Below are positions 1-7,016 of a stretch of 17,562 nucleotides of DNA, piece by piece. Every line of letters begins with the position of its first letter. The first letter of the stretch is position 1. The stretch is from JBMZCV01 sp049613665 (GTDB lineage: Bacteria; Bacteroidota; Bacteroidia; Chitinophagales; UBA2359): positions 1 through 17,562 of the forward strand of contig JBMZCV010000113.1 of the NCBI GenBank assembly GCA_049613665.1, given 5' to 3'. Under the pieces are notes generated by a model that had not been told where the DNA came from, did not search any database, and worked only from the letters and a program-made list of their open reading frames with translations. The translations under genes and the position numbers were made by a program.

Positions 1-546
1 AAGTTTAATAACACAAAACAAACAAAATGACTTAATAAGTAACAGGTCTAATATATGTAATGCACTTCTAATTATTCCCATCTGAAAGCCATCATTTATG
101 CCAAAATATTCCTTTTCAATATGAAATACAAGTTTTTTAACATCATTAAATTCTGAATCATTCAATTGAATTTTTGGATTTTCTAAAGATTCATTAAATA
201 ACAACAATGATTTTTGTGCCTCTATTTGCTCCAGATAGTTCGCCAAAAAATCATTTGTAAATACTAAAAGTGAGCCTGTTAGGCTATCATTTTTACTAAA
301 CTTATGTATTTGGTCTTTTCTTATGGTTAGCAAAGTTCCTTTTGAGCATTGATAATCAATGAAATCAATGTTATGATGCCCATTACCTTCCTCTATCAGA
401 ATAATTACGAAAAAGCCAACTTTATGAGGTTTTTCCACCGAATGGTCCATATTTTTTTTCTGAAAGAGCGTTTCCAACTTCACAAAATCAAATTTAGCAT
501 TTGAATTTGTGCTATTTGAAAATTCTACATGCTTAATATTTTTCAT
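1..546 (-). CDS. AraC-family transcriptional regulator, N-terminal part (runs off the left edge)
   Basis: An ATG at 546 opens a frame of 182 codons with no stop before the window edge. The protein begins MKNIKHVEFSNSTNSN. Residues about 40-115 (VGFFVIILIEEG, HHNIDFIDYQC, KGTLLTIRKDQIHKF, GSLLVFTNDFL) read like the cupin-type sensor domain of Bacteroidota AraC regulators, where a small ligand or protein contact would be sensed. Residues about 135-180 are a helical dimerisation-like segment (DVKKLVFHIEKEY, GIIRSALHILDLLLIKS). The paired helix-turn-helix DNA-binding domain expected at the C terminus would lie outside the window, so that assignment is by family pattern only. The last visible residues (SFCLFCVIKL) are more hydrophobic than usual for this linker, so an altered or broken end cannot be excluded. 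It is separated from the upstream gene by a terminator and is probably transcribed alone. Confidence 0.72.
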   Translation of the reverse strand, partial: MKNIKHVEFSNSTNSNAKFDFVKLETLFQKKNMDHSVEKPHKVGFFVIILIEEGNGHHNIDFIDYQCSKGTLLTIRKDQIHKFSKNDSLTGSLLVFTNDFLANYLEQIEAQKSLLLFNESLENPKIQLNDSEFNDVKKLVFHIEKEYFGINDGFQMGIIRSALHILDLLLIKSFCLFCVIKL

Positions 547-591
547 TTTTTTTCTTCTTATATGGTATATTGATTATCAAGACTTAACACA

Positions 592-653
592 TAAATAAAA
601 ACAGTCTATAATTTCAGCGAAATGAAATGTTTTTTCACTAAAATTATAGACTG
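592..653 (-). terminator. Rho-independent terminator of the BatC-like gene
   Basis: The arms CAGTCTATAATTT (602-614) and AAATTATAGACTG (641-653) are perfect 13-bp inverted repeats. They extend inward with a few mismatches (AGCGAAA against TTTCACT). Read on the minus strand, the hairpin is followed at once by TTTTT (601 to 597) and further T-rich sequence. It lies 26 nt beyond the stop of the gene at 679-1665 and before the start of the regulator at 546. On the plus strand there is no T tract, so it acts in one direction. Confidence 0.8.
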
Positions 654-678
654 CTAAATGTAATATTTCTTTCCTTTT

Positions 679-1665
679 TTACCAATCTTTATCAATTTGC
701 TTGCTATTGCCTTTGCCTTTACTTTTCAATAATTTTTGCTGCACTTTCAACTCTTCATTTTTGAGAGCCTCTAATAAACGAGTCGCTTCCTCTTCTGTCA
801 ATTCTCTATTTTCAGGCACTTGCTGTTGCTGTTCGCCTTGTTCTCCCTCCTCGCCTTCTTTCTGCTCTTCGCTTTTTTGTTGTTCTTGTTGTTGTTCTTC
901 TTCCGACTTTTCGCCTTGCTCACCTTCTTGTTTTTCTTGCTCTTGTTGTTCCTGTTCTTTTTGCTCTTCGCTTTTCTGCTCTTGATTTTGTTGTTCCTGC
1001 TGCTCTTTATTTTCTTCGCCTTCTTGTTGCTCTTGCTTCTCTTGTTCTTCCTTATTTTCTTCGCCTTCCTGTTGCTGTTCTTGCTCTTGTTTTTCCTCGT
1101 TTTCTTGTTGCTCTTGATTTTCTTGTTTTTCCTTATTCTCTTGTTTTTGTTGTTCCTGTTGCTCTTGCTGAAACTGCTCTAAGAGTTTTTTAGCATAAGC
1201 CAAATTATACTTTGCCTCTTTATCCGTCGCATCAAGGCGTAAGGTTTCTTTATAAGCCTCCACACTTTTTTTCAAAGACTCTACTTTCGCTTGCAATTGT
1301 TCTTGCTCTTGCCCTTGATTAGCTTGTGCTGCTTTCAAATAAGCATTTCCTAAATTATAAAAAGCATTGGTTTTCAAGGCTTTATCTTCTGTTGATTTAG
1401 CAAGTTCATCGAAACGTTGACTAGCTTCTTCATAGCGTCCTTGCTGAAAAAGTGCATTTCCAAGATTGAAAGCACTTGCTTCTAAGTCGCCTTCTGGATT
1501 GGCTTCCAAAGATTTTCTATAATTGACTTCGGCCAAACCATAGCGTTTCTGCTCATACAAATCATTGCCCTTGCGAGCTAAAGAACGTTCCGATTGTGCA
1601 AAAACAATATTTGCATGAGCTAAAAATAAAACTACGATAACTATGAGTAATTTGTTTATTTTCAT
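679..1665 (-). CDS. BatC-like tetratricopeptide-repeat protein with long Gln/Glu/Lys-rich tail
   Basis: A 328-aa secreted or membrane-associated protein. Residues 1-23 form a signal peptide (MKINKLLIVIVVLFLAHANIVFA, cut before Q24). Residues about 27-160 hold TPR units: KGNDLYEQKRYGLAEVNYRK, AFNLGNALFQQGRYEEASQRF, AFYNLGNAYLKA and SVEAYKETLRLDATDKEAKYN. Residues about 164-280 are almost only Q, E and K. The end, LTEEEATRLLEALKNEE...VQQKL...KQIDKDW, matches the conserved C-terminal block of BatC proteins of the Bacteroides aerotolerance (bat) operon. BatC normally sits among batA, batB, batD and batE (von Willebrand-factor-A and partner membrane proteins); none are here, so it is an orphan paralogue or a lookalike. 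It starts 25 bp after the stop of the 497-aa gene, so co-transcription is likely, and it ends at a terminator. TPR domains mediate protein contacts; its partner is unknown. Confidence 0.78.
   Translation of the reverse strand: MKINKLLIVIVVLFLAHANIVFAQSERSLARKGNDLYEQKRYGLAEVNYRKSLEANPEGDLEASAFNLGNALFQQGRYEEASQRFDELAKSTEDKALKTNAFYNLGNAYLKAAQANQGQEQEQLQAKVESLKKSVEAYKETLRLDATDKEAKYNLAYAKKLLEQFQQEQQEQQKQENKEKQENQEQQENEEKQEQEQQQEGEENKEEQEKQEQQEGEENKEQQEQQNQEQKSEEQKEQEQQEQEKQEGEQGEKSEEEQQQEQQKSEEQKEGEEGEQGEQQQQVPENRELTEEEATRLLEALKNEELKVQQKLLKSKGKGNSKQIDKDW
819..1170. repeat. Low-complexity, strand-asymmetric Q/E/K-coding tract
   Basis: Within the BatC-like gene, 352 nt of the plus strand contain only about seven A residues (counted by eye), so the coding strand and its mRNA are almost free of T/U. 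The codons are mainly CAA, CAG, GAA, GAG and AAA. The plus-strand open frames opposite this tract exist because TAA, TAG and TGA all need an A; they encode only Leu/Phe- or Cys/Ser-rich sequence and are not genes. Confidence 0.85.
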
Positions 1666-1690
1666 GGTTTTATATTTTTTCTATTTTTTT

Positions 1691-3184
1691 TTAGTTTAAC
1701 AATTTACATTTTCCACTTTCTACATCTTTCATCACACGTTTATACTTTACATTTCGTTTAATCGTACCATCTTCATATTCCACATCTACTTTTTCGTTTC
1801 GGCCAATTTTTCTTGTTAGTCTCTTATACTTTTCTGTATAAATATCAGGCTGTACCTCTTCCATTTCTTCAAAATACTCATCATCAAAATAGTCGTCATC
1901 ATCAACCATTTTTGCCAAAGTTGCTAGTTTTTCTAAGGTTTCTAATACCTCTAATAATTCACCACTTTCTAGCTTTTCCTCAAAAACCATATCGAAAGTT
2001 TCACGAAACATCTTTTGTTCTGCTACCACAGTTTCAACATCAATGCCCTTGGCAGGCTTCCACAAATGCACAAAATCACATTCCCACAAAATTTGTTTGT
2101 CAGAAGGTGCTACATTTTTATTGTATTTTTCTTTCGCTTTTTCAATAATTTCTTTTTGTGATTTTATATATTTTTCATCAGAAATAATGCCTGCTTCTTC
2201 CAAAAAATCTACAAAATAGCTACCTCCCCACAATATCAACACTTCGCTAATTCGATAGTCTATAATCATTCCAGACTGATTTTCTGCAAAATCGCTAAAT
2301 TTGTCTTCTTCAAAACGAAAATAATCTTTCGATATACTATTCTCTGCTAATTTTTTTTGTTGTTTATTCCAAGGCATCTCGTTATATTCTCTTTCTCGTT
2401 TCCGCTCAAAATACATAAATAAATAATTTGCCAATAAAGCACTAAGAACATATAAAAAACCTTTTTCTTTTAGTTTTCTTTCAAAAATATTGACTAATAT
2501 AGCAAGTCTTTCTTCTCTTGTTAGCAACGACTTATCACCTAAAATATTTTTCAAATCATGAATCTCAGATTGAACTGCTTTTTTTACCATTTCTGTACCA
2601 TCTTCAAAATCAAAACCTGCTACTTTTTCTGCAAGTCCTTCAAAATCAAAGCTCCCATTTATTTGAAAAGCATCATAAAACTTTTCAAACTCAATAGCAT
2701 ATTTCATGCTTGCCAATTCTGCTACTGCATCAAATAAATTTGGGTCAGCTTTTACAGCTTCATACTTATATTCAATAGCTGCATTAGCAATCTCAAGATG
2801 TCCATGATAAATAACGCGTTTCAGGCACAATAAAAATATATCATAATCTGTATCAAGATGATATAAGTCCTTAAATGTAATTTCCAATTTTTCAGTATCA
2901 TCAACAAAGCAATAATATTTTACTAATCCCTCTATCAAATAGGCTTTCTCCGATTCATATATTTTCTTATTATTTGCTTTTAATTTTTCTTGCAATAGTT
3001 CTATTTTATCAAACTTTTTTGTGTTTTCTAAAATTATCAAAAATTCTACAAGAACATCTCCTATATCATATTCTTCCAAAATATCATCTGAAATTGTTTG
3101 GTTAAATACTTCTATTACAGCATCAATATGCTCCGCTAAATTTCCAGCTATATGAATATCCCACAATTCTTCAAATGTCATCAT
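1691..3184 (-). CDS. Unrecognised helical cytosolic protein (497 aa)
   Basis: I do not recognise the family. The start is MMTFEELWDI; either of two adjacent ATG codons could be used. There is no signal peptide or membrane segment. The N-terminal ~220 residues are helical and acidic with TPR-like spacing (EYDIGDVLVEFLIILENTKKF, KAYLIEGLVKYYCF, HLEIANAAIEYKYEAVKADP). A middle part (about 240-350) is rich in aromatic and charged residues (ALLANYLFMYFERKRERE, RISEVLILWGGSYFVDFLEEAG). An Asp/Glu run near residues 427-446 (VDDDDYFDDEYFEEMEEV) precedes a compact basic tail from about 455: KIGRNEKVDVEYEDGTIKRN, then VKYKRVMKDVESGKC. The GRN start of that tail recalls the SEC-C motif of SecA, but the CPCGSG cysteines are absent. 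It lies 85 bp after bioF and 25 bp before the BatC-like gene, on the same strand, so a shared transcript is possible. Confidence 0.75.
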   Translation of the reverse strand: MMTFEELWDIHIAGNLAEHIDAVIEVFNQTISDDILEEYDIGDVLVEFLIILENTKKFDKIELLQEKLKANNKKIYESEKAYLIEGLVKYYCFVDDTEKLEITFKDLYHLDTDYDIFLLCLKRVIYHGHLEIANAAIEYKYEAVKADPNLFDAVAELASMKYAIEFEKFYDAFQINGSFDFEGLAEKVAGFDFEDGTEMVKKAVQSEIHDLKNILGDKSLLTREERLAILVNIFERKLKEKGFLYVLSALLANYLFMYFERKREREYNEMPWNKQQKKLAENSISKDYFRFEEDKFSDFAENQSGMIIDYRISEVLILWGGSYFVDFLEEAGIISDEKYIKSQKEIIEKAKEKYNKNVAPSDKQILWECDFVHLWKPAKGIDVETVVAEQKMFRETFDMVFEEKLESGELLEVLETLEKLATLAKMVDDDDYFDDEYFEEMEEVQPDIYTEKYKRLTRKIGRNEKVDVEYEDGTIKRNVKYKRVMKDVESGKCKLLN

Positions 3185-3269
3185 TTTTTTGTTTGATTTT
3201 TAATATTTTTTTGAGATGCCAAATATAAGCATATTTCTCTTTTTTGAAAAAAGAAAAAGAAAGATTTTA

Positions 3270-4421
3270 TCACTTTTCACAAACCATAGCCATCGTTTCA
3301 ACAAAGCGAGCTATTTGTTTTTTGGTATTGAAGCTATGCAAACAAATGCGAATACGCTCGCTGCCTTTCGCTACGGTAGGTGCAATAATAGGACGCACAT
3401 CAAAGCCAGCCATTTGCATTTTTGCAGCCGCTTGTCGCACATTTTCATTGCCTGAAATAACTATGCCTTGAATAGGTGAGTGACTATCTAACAAGTGTTG
3501 TTTTAGATAAGGAAAGCTTTGCATTTTTTGCCTAAAAAAAGCGATATTTTTGTGCAGTTGTGTTATTTGTTCTTGACTTTTTTCTAGCAAAAGATAAGCC
3601 TGTTTGATAGCAACAATTTTGTGAATAGTTGGAGCGGTGGAAAAGATAAAAGGGCGACAAAAATTGATTAAATAATCTCTCAAAATTTGGCTACCGACAA
3701 TCACAGCACCTTCCTGTCCGAGTGCTTTGCCGAAAGTATGAATGCGTGCCAAAATACGATTTTCCAAACCCAAATGAGCTACTAAACCACCGCCATTTTT
3801 CCCTATAACGCCTGTTGCATGTGCTTCATCGACAATGAGATTTGCATCATATTTTTCAGCAATTTCTACTATTCCTTTCAACGGTGCAAAGTCGCCGTTC
3901 ATAGAGTAAAGACTCTCTATTGCAATATAGATATTTCCTTTTAAATTTGGTTTTATTTGTTTTAAGTAATATTCTAAGTCAATGATGCTATTGTGCCGAA
4001 AATCAAAATTTTGTGCCTTGCTCAATTTAATACCATCACGAGTAGAAGCGTGTGAGAGTTCGTCGAAAAGTATATAATCATTTTTTCTGGCCAAGGTAGG
4101 AAAAATGCCGACATTGGCAGCATAGCCAGAATTGAAAATAAGTGCTGCTTCGGTATTGTGGAAATTTGCAATTTGTTGTTCAACGGCTTCAATCAATTCA
4201 TTGTTGCCTGTTAGTAGCCGAGAGCCAGTAGCACCTACTTGTTTATTTTTTAAAATATCGTCATCTATACGCTTTTTTAAAACAGGAGCATGAGCAAACC
4301 CCAAATAATCATTTGAGCAAAAATCAATTTGATTAACAACTGTTTTTAAAGTTCTAAAAGCACTATTTTCTTTTTTTTTAGCTAAAATAGCTGCTAAATG
4401 TTGATGAATATTTGTTAGCAT
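3270..4421 (-). CDS. bioF: 8-amino-7-oxononanoate synthase (biotin synthesis)
   Basis: Cytosolic PLP enzyme of the alpha-oxoamine synthase family; it condenses pimeloyl-ACP or pimeloyl-CoA with L-alanine to give 8-amino-7-oxononanoate, the first dedicated ring-forming step to biotin. The full 383-aa length fits the family. Visible signatures: CSNDYLGFA (35-43), GATGSRLLTGN (63-73), NSGYAANVG (97-105), H124 in ELSHAST for ring stacking, VDEAHATG (197-204) with D198 and H201, HTFGKALGQEG with the PLP lysine K232, and ERIRICLHSFNT (355-366). SNDYLG and GATGSRLL fit BioF better than 2-amino-3-ketobutyrate ligase (Kbl), which usually has a different GMG-type segment. No other bio genes are adjacent, so the pathway is dispersed or partly outside the window. 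It follows the RNA helicase gene across a hairpin-containing gap and is followed 85 bp later by the 497-aa gene. Confidence 0.9.
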   Translation of the reverse strand: MLTNIHQHLAAILAKKKENSAFRTLKTVVNQIDFCSNDYLGFAHAPVLKKRIDDDILKNKQVGATGSRLLTGNNELIEAVEQQIANFHNTEAALIFNSGYAANVGIFPTLARKNDYILFDELSHASTRDGIKLSKAQNFDFRHNSIIDLEYYLKQIKPNLKGNIYIAIESLYSMNGDFAPLKGIVEIAEKYDANLIVDEAHATGVIGKNGGGLVAHLGLENRILARIHTFGKALGQEGAVIVGSQILRDYLINFCRPFIFSTAPTIHKIVAIKQAYLLLEKSQEQITQLHKNIAFFRQKMQSFPYLKQHLLDSHSPIQGIVISGNENVRQAAAKMQMAGFDVRPIIAPTVAKGSERIRICLHSFNTKKQIARFVETMAMVCEK

Positions 4422-4431
4422 AAATTGCGGA

Positions 4432-4439
4432 CAAAATTA
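4432..4439 (-). promoter_or_regulatory. Possible Bacteroidota -7 promoter element upstream of bioF
   Basis: Minus-strand TAATTTTG matches the Bacteroidota sigma-A -7 consensus TAnnTTTG and ends 11 bp before the bioF ATG, which would give a nearly leaderless mRNA. No clear -33 TTTG is visible at the right distance, so this is a weak call. Confidence 0.3.
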
Positions 4440-4500
4440 TGAAGTATGAATTATTTATGATTAATTTTTTTGGATTTTTATGAACATAGCTAAAACAAAA

Positions 4501-4551
4501 TTTAGATAGTCTCTAAATAGAAATGACATATCTTAAAGATATGTCATTTCT
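4501..4551 (-). terminator. Two tandem hairpins between deaD and bioF
   Basis: A perfect 15-bp inverted repeat, AGAAATGACATATCT (4519-4533) with AGATATGTCATTTCT (4537-4551) around a 3-nt loop, is followed on the minus strand by a second small hairpin, TTTAGA/TCTAAA (4501-4517). There is no uninterrupted T run after either, so it could be a terminator, an mRNA processing or stability stem, or a palindromic protein-binding site. The position, 24 nt past the helicase stop, favours 3'-end formation. Confidence 0.5.
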
Positions 4552-4574
4552 GAAATTTCTAAAAAAATCAAGCA

Positions 4575-6419
4575 CTAAAAACTACGAAAGTTCTTTTTGC
4601 TTTTCTTTTTTTTCTTTTTCTTCTTAAACTGCATTTTAGCATTCATATTGTGGTCAAAATCTTTTGGCTCAGAGCGTTCTACCTTCAAATCTTCGCCTCT
4701 AAAATCTGCCCCTTTGAAAGCTTCCAATACTTCTTTTTCATACTTGCTATCGACATCGAAAAAAGAGAAGTTTTTGAGTATTTCAATCTTCCCAATCTCA
4801 ACATTTTGTGTTGGCAACACATCATTTATCAAATTGACAAGTCTGAAAGGATTTAGCTTATGTTTTGAGCCTACATTGACATGAAAGTGTGAAAAAGACC
4901 CAACATCGCCATTTCTACGTCTTTTTGGTCTTTCGTCTCTCGAATCTCTGCGAGTTTTTCTGCCATCACGGTCACGGTCTCTATCCCTTCCTCTTCTATC
5001 ACGGCCTTTGTCTCTATCTCGCAATCTGAAACCATCTCTTCCTCCTCTATCTCGGTCTCTTCTATCGCCTCTATCACTTCTATCTCTTTTGGCACTCACA
5101 TTGAGGTCGGCAGCATCTTTGTAGTATTCCAAAAAGCGATTAAATTCTATGGAAACAAAACGGCTAATTAAAGCTTCTCTATCTAGCCAGCTCAATTTTT
5201 CGATAATGGCTGGTAAGAAAGTTGAAATTTGAGACTCGTCAATTTCCACCTTTTCTACCTTATCAATGAGATTGAACAAACGTTTTTCGCAAATTTCTTT
5301 GCCAGATGGCACCAGTTGTTTTTTGAAATCTTTGCCTATTTTTCGTTCCAACAACTTTATTTTGCCTATTTCCTTATTTGTTACGATAGACATAGATTGT
5401 CCACTATTGCCAGCACGGCCTGTTCGTCCGCTTCTATGAATATAAATTTCAATTTGGTCTGGCAATTTATAATTGATAACATGTGTCAGTTCGTTGATGT
5501 CGATACCACGAGCAGCAACATCGGTAGCTACCAAAAGTTGCAAACGTCTTTTGCGAAACTTTTTCATCACATGTTCACGCTGCACTTGCGATAAGTCGCC
5601 ATGAATAGCATCTGCTTGATAGCCATCTTGCATGAGCATATCGGCAACTTCCTTTGTTTCGAGCCGTGTTCTGCAAAAAACGATGCCATAAATATCTGGA
5701 TTCATGTCGGCAATACGCTTCAAAGTTTCGTATCTATTGTGATTTTTTACTACAAAAAACGTATGTGTAACGTTTGTAGCTCCTACATTTCTTTTGCCAG
5801 CATTGATTTCTAGCGGCTCATTCATGTACTGTTTCGCAATTCTGGTGATGCTATCAGGAATAGTAGCCGAAAACAAAAGCGTTTGTCTTCCGCTAGGTGT
5901 TTCACCAATAATAACTTCTAAGTCATCTTTGAAACCCATCGTCAGCATTTCATCGGCTTCGTCTAGCACCAAATAATCAACTTTGCTAAAATCTATTTTT
6001 TTTCTTCTAATAAAATCATGTACACGGCCAGGAGTACCTACAATAATTTGAGCACCTCTTCTGAGGTCGTCCAATTGTTTTCCCATGCTTTCGCCACCAT
6101 AAACAGCAACAGTGCGGAGTTCCCTTTTGTATTTCGTAAAACTTTTAATTGCATTGGAAATCTGCAAGCATAGTTCTCGTGTAGGACACAAAATGAGACA
6201 CTGAATAGTTAATGAGTTGGAATCTATTTTTTCGATGATAGGCAGGCTAAAAGCGGCTGTTTTACCTGTTCCTGTTTGAGCAAATGCTACTAAATCTTGT
6301 TCTGTAGAGAGTAAGTGTGGAATAGCCTTCTGTTGTACTGGAGTTGGTGTTTCAAAACCTATTTCTTCTAAGGCTTTCAAAACATCTGGGTCTAAGCCCA
6401 TTTCTTGAAAAGTTTGCAT
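4575..6419 (-). CDS. deaD: DEAD-box ATP-dependent RNA helicase with DbpA-type RNA-binding domain
   Basis: A 614-aa protein with every hallmark of the family: Q motif (FETPTPVQQKAIP, 22-34), AQTGTGKT (47-54), PTREL (79-83), TPGR (129-132), DEAD (153-156), SAT (184-186), ATDVAARGID (298-307) and HRSGRTGRAG (328-337). These helicases use ATP to unwind short RNA duplexes in ribosome assembly, cold adaptation and mRNA decay. Residues about 444-503 are an Arg/Asp-rich disordered linker. Residues about 507-583 (FSHFHVNVGSKHKLNPFRL, IGKIEILKNFSFFDVDS) match the DbpA/CsdA RNA-binding domain. The tail has eight consecutive lysines, then SKK. The architecture fits DeaD/CsdA better than DbpA proper, whose specificity for 23S rRNA cannot be judged here. 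Unlike enterobacterial deaD, the linker is almost a pure R/D repeat. The gene has its own promoter-like site about 80 nt upstream. Confidence 0.93.
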   Translation of the reverse strand: MQTFQEMGLDPDVLKALEEIGFETPTPVQQKAIPHLLSTEQDLVAFAQTGTGKTAAFSLPIIEKIDSNSLTIQCLILCPTRELCLQISNAIKSFTKYKRELRTVAVYGGESMGKQLDDLRRGAQIIVGTPGRVHDFIRRKKIDFSKVDYLVLDEADEMLTMGFKDDLEVIIGETPSGRQTLLFSATIPDSITRIAKQYMNEPLEINAGKRNVGATNVTHTFFVVKNHNRYETLKRIADMNPDIYGIVFCRTRLETKEVADMLMQDGYQADAIHGDLSQVQREHVMKKFRKRRLQLLVATDVAARGIDINELTHVINYKLPDQIEIYIHRSGRTGRAGNSGQSMSIVTNKEIGKIKLLERKIGKDFKKQLVPSGKEICEKRLFNLIDKVEKVEIDESQISTFLPAIIEKLSWLDREALISRFVSIEFNRFLEYYKDAADLNVSAKRDRSDRGDRRDRDRGGRDGFRLRDRDKGRDRRGRDRDRDRDGRKTRRDSRDERPKRRRNGDVGSFSHFHVNVGSKHKLNPFRLVNLINDVLPTQNVEIGKIEILKNFSFFDVDSKYEKEVLEAFKGADFRGEDLKVERSEPKDFDHNMNAKMQFKKKKKKKKSKKNFRSF

Positions 6420-6501
6420 ATTAAATTTTAAAATTATATTACTCTCTATCCCGTATCCATTAAATATACACAGAGAGTTCGCAATTTTGCTATGATTTAA
6501 G

Positions 6502-6509
6502 CAAAGTTA
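6502..6509 (-). promoter_or_regulatory. Possible -7 promoter element of the RNA helicase gene
   Basis: Minus-strand TAACTTTG matches TAnnTTTG and would start an mRNA with a leader of about 75-80 nt before the ATG at 6419. The leader contains a 7-bp inverted repeat (ACTCTCT 6441-6447 with AGAGAGT 6472-6478) that could fold. No convincing -33 element is visible. Confidence 0.35.
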
Positions 6510-6824
6510 CAAGTTGTTTTTCTAATTATTTCATTTTTAGGTAAGTTTTACGGTAAACGTTTTGCTAACAATTCATTTTTTTATTAAAAAGTAATATTTT
6601 GCGATTTATCTTCGTTATCAAATAACTTTTCGTTCAAGAAACTATTGCATTTTTCATAATATCTAATTGATTGAGAAAAAATATTTTACATATATCAAAC
6701 AATATGTTTTATAACAATAATCCTTAAAGTTTTTTTTTGACCAAAGATTTTAGAAATATGTATTTTTATTTTTTAATAAATACTTTCACAATTTATAGAA
6801 AAAATCTGTCCGACTACTTACTCT

Positions 6825-6881
6825 TTTGTATTAATAAAAAACATTTGCTTTTTCATAAAAAACATTTTTTATTAATACAAA
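6825..6881. repeat. Perfect 17-bp inverted repeat
   Basis: TTTGTATTAATAAAAAA (6825-6841) is matched exactly by its reverse complement at 6865-6881, with 23 nt between. The spacer ends in a second copy of AAAAAACATTT (6836-6846 and 6857-6867), so a direct repeat is laid over the inverted one. No T tract follows on either strand, so it is not a typical terminator; a regulator-binding site or a remnant of an inserted element fits better. Confidence 0.7.
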
Positions 6882-7016
6882 CAAAAACTTAAACTTTTCA
6901 ATTATTTGGTGTGCTTTTTGGTAACTATTCAGCAACTGGCTTTTAAGAGAAGACATTTTTTAGCCGCAAATGTAAATAGCTACCTTATTTACTAATTGAC
7001 AAAATTATATTTATAT

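Larger units (their letters stand above)
6420..6995. other. A/T-rich divergent intergenic region
   Basis: This 0.6-kb stretch separates the minus-strand helicase from the plus-strand lipoprotein, so it should hold two divergent promoters. I see the helicase -7 candidate, a long inverted repeat at 6825-6881, and GTAACTATTCAG at 6921-6932, which recurs inverted at 8771-8782. No open frame with coding character, tRNA or obvious structured RNA was found. Confidence 0.6.

Noticed and set aside
38..50. AGTAACAGGTCTA at 38-50 and its exact reverse complement at 17512-17524
   Set aside because: A 13-base match on either strand is expected a few times by chance in a window of this size; one copy is inside the AraC coding sequence and the flanks do not match.
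701..1182. Two plus-strand open frames with Cys/Ser- or Leu/Phe-rich products opposite the BatC-like gene
   Set aside because: They exist because this strand has almost no A and so no stops. The translated sequence is low complexity and the opposite strand has a clear TPR/BatC protein.
3216..3471. Overlapping plus-strand frames at the 3' end of bioF
   Set aside because: They lie opposite the conserved bioF C terminus and show no domain or codon pattern of their own.
3270..4421. 2-amino-3-ketobutyrate CoA ligase (kbl) instead of bioF
   Set aside because: CSNDYLGFA, GATGSRLLTGN and ERIRICLHSFNT follow the BioF pattern. A threonine aldolase lies in the same window, but far away and not in an operon with it.
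4871..5095. Minus-strand frame of 74 codons rich in Glu/Ile within the helicase gene
   Set aside because: It is an out-of-frame reading of the Arg/Asp codon repeats; the main frame has all DEAD-box motifs and the RNA-binding domain on both sides.
6996..7016. TTG start 21 bases upstream for the small lipoprotein
   Set aside because: Kept only as an alternative: the ATG at 7017 already gives a usable signal and lipobox, and there is no ribosome-binding sequence to favour TTG.
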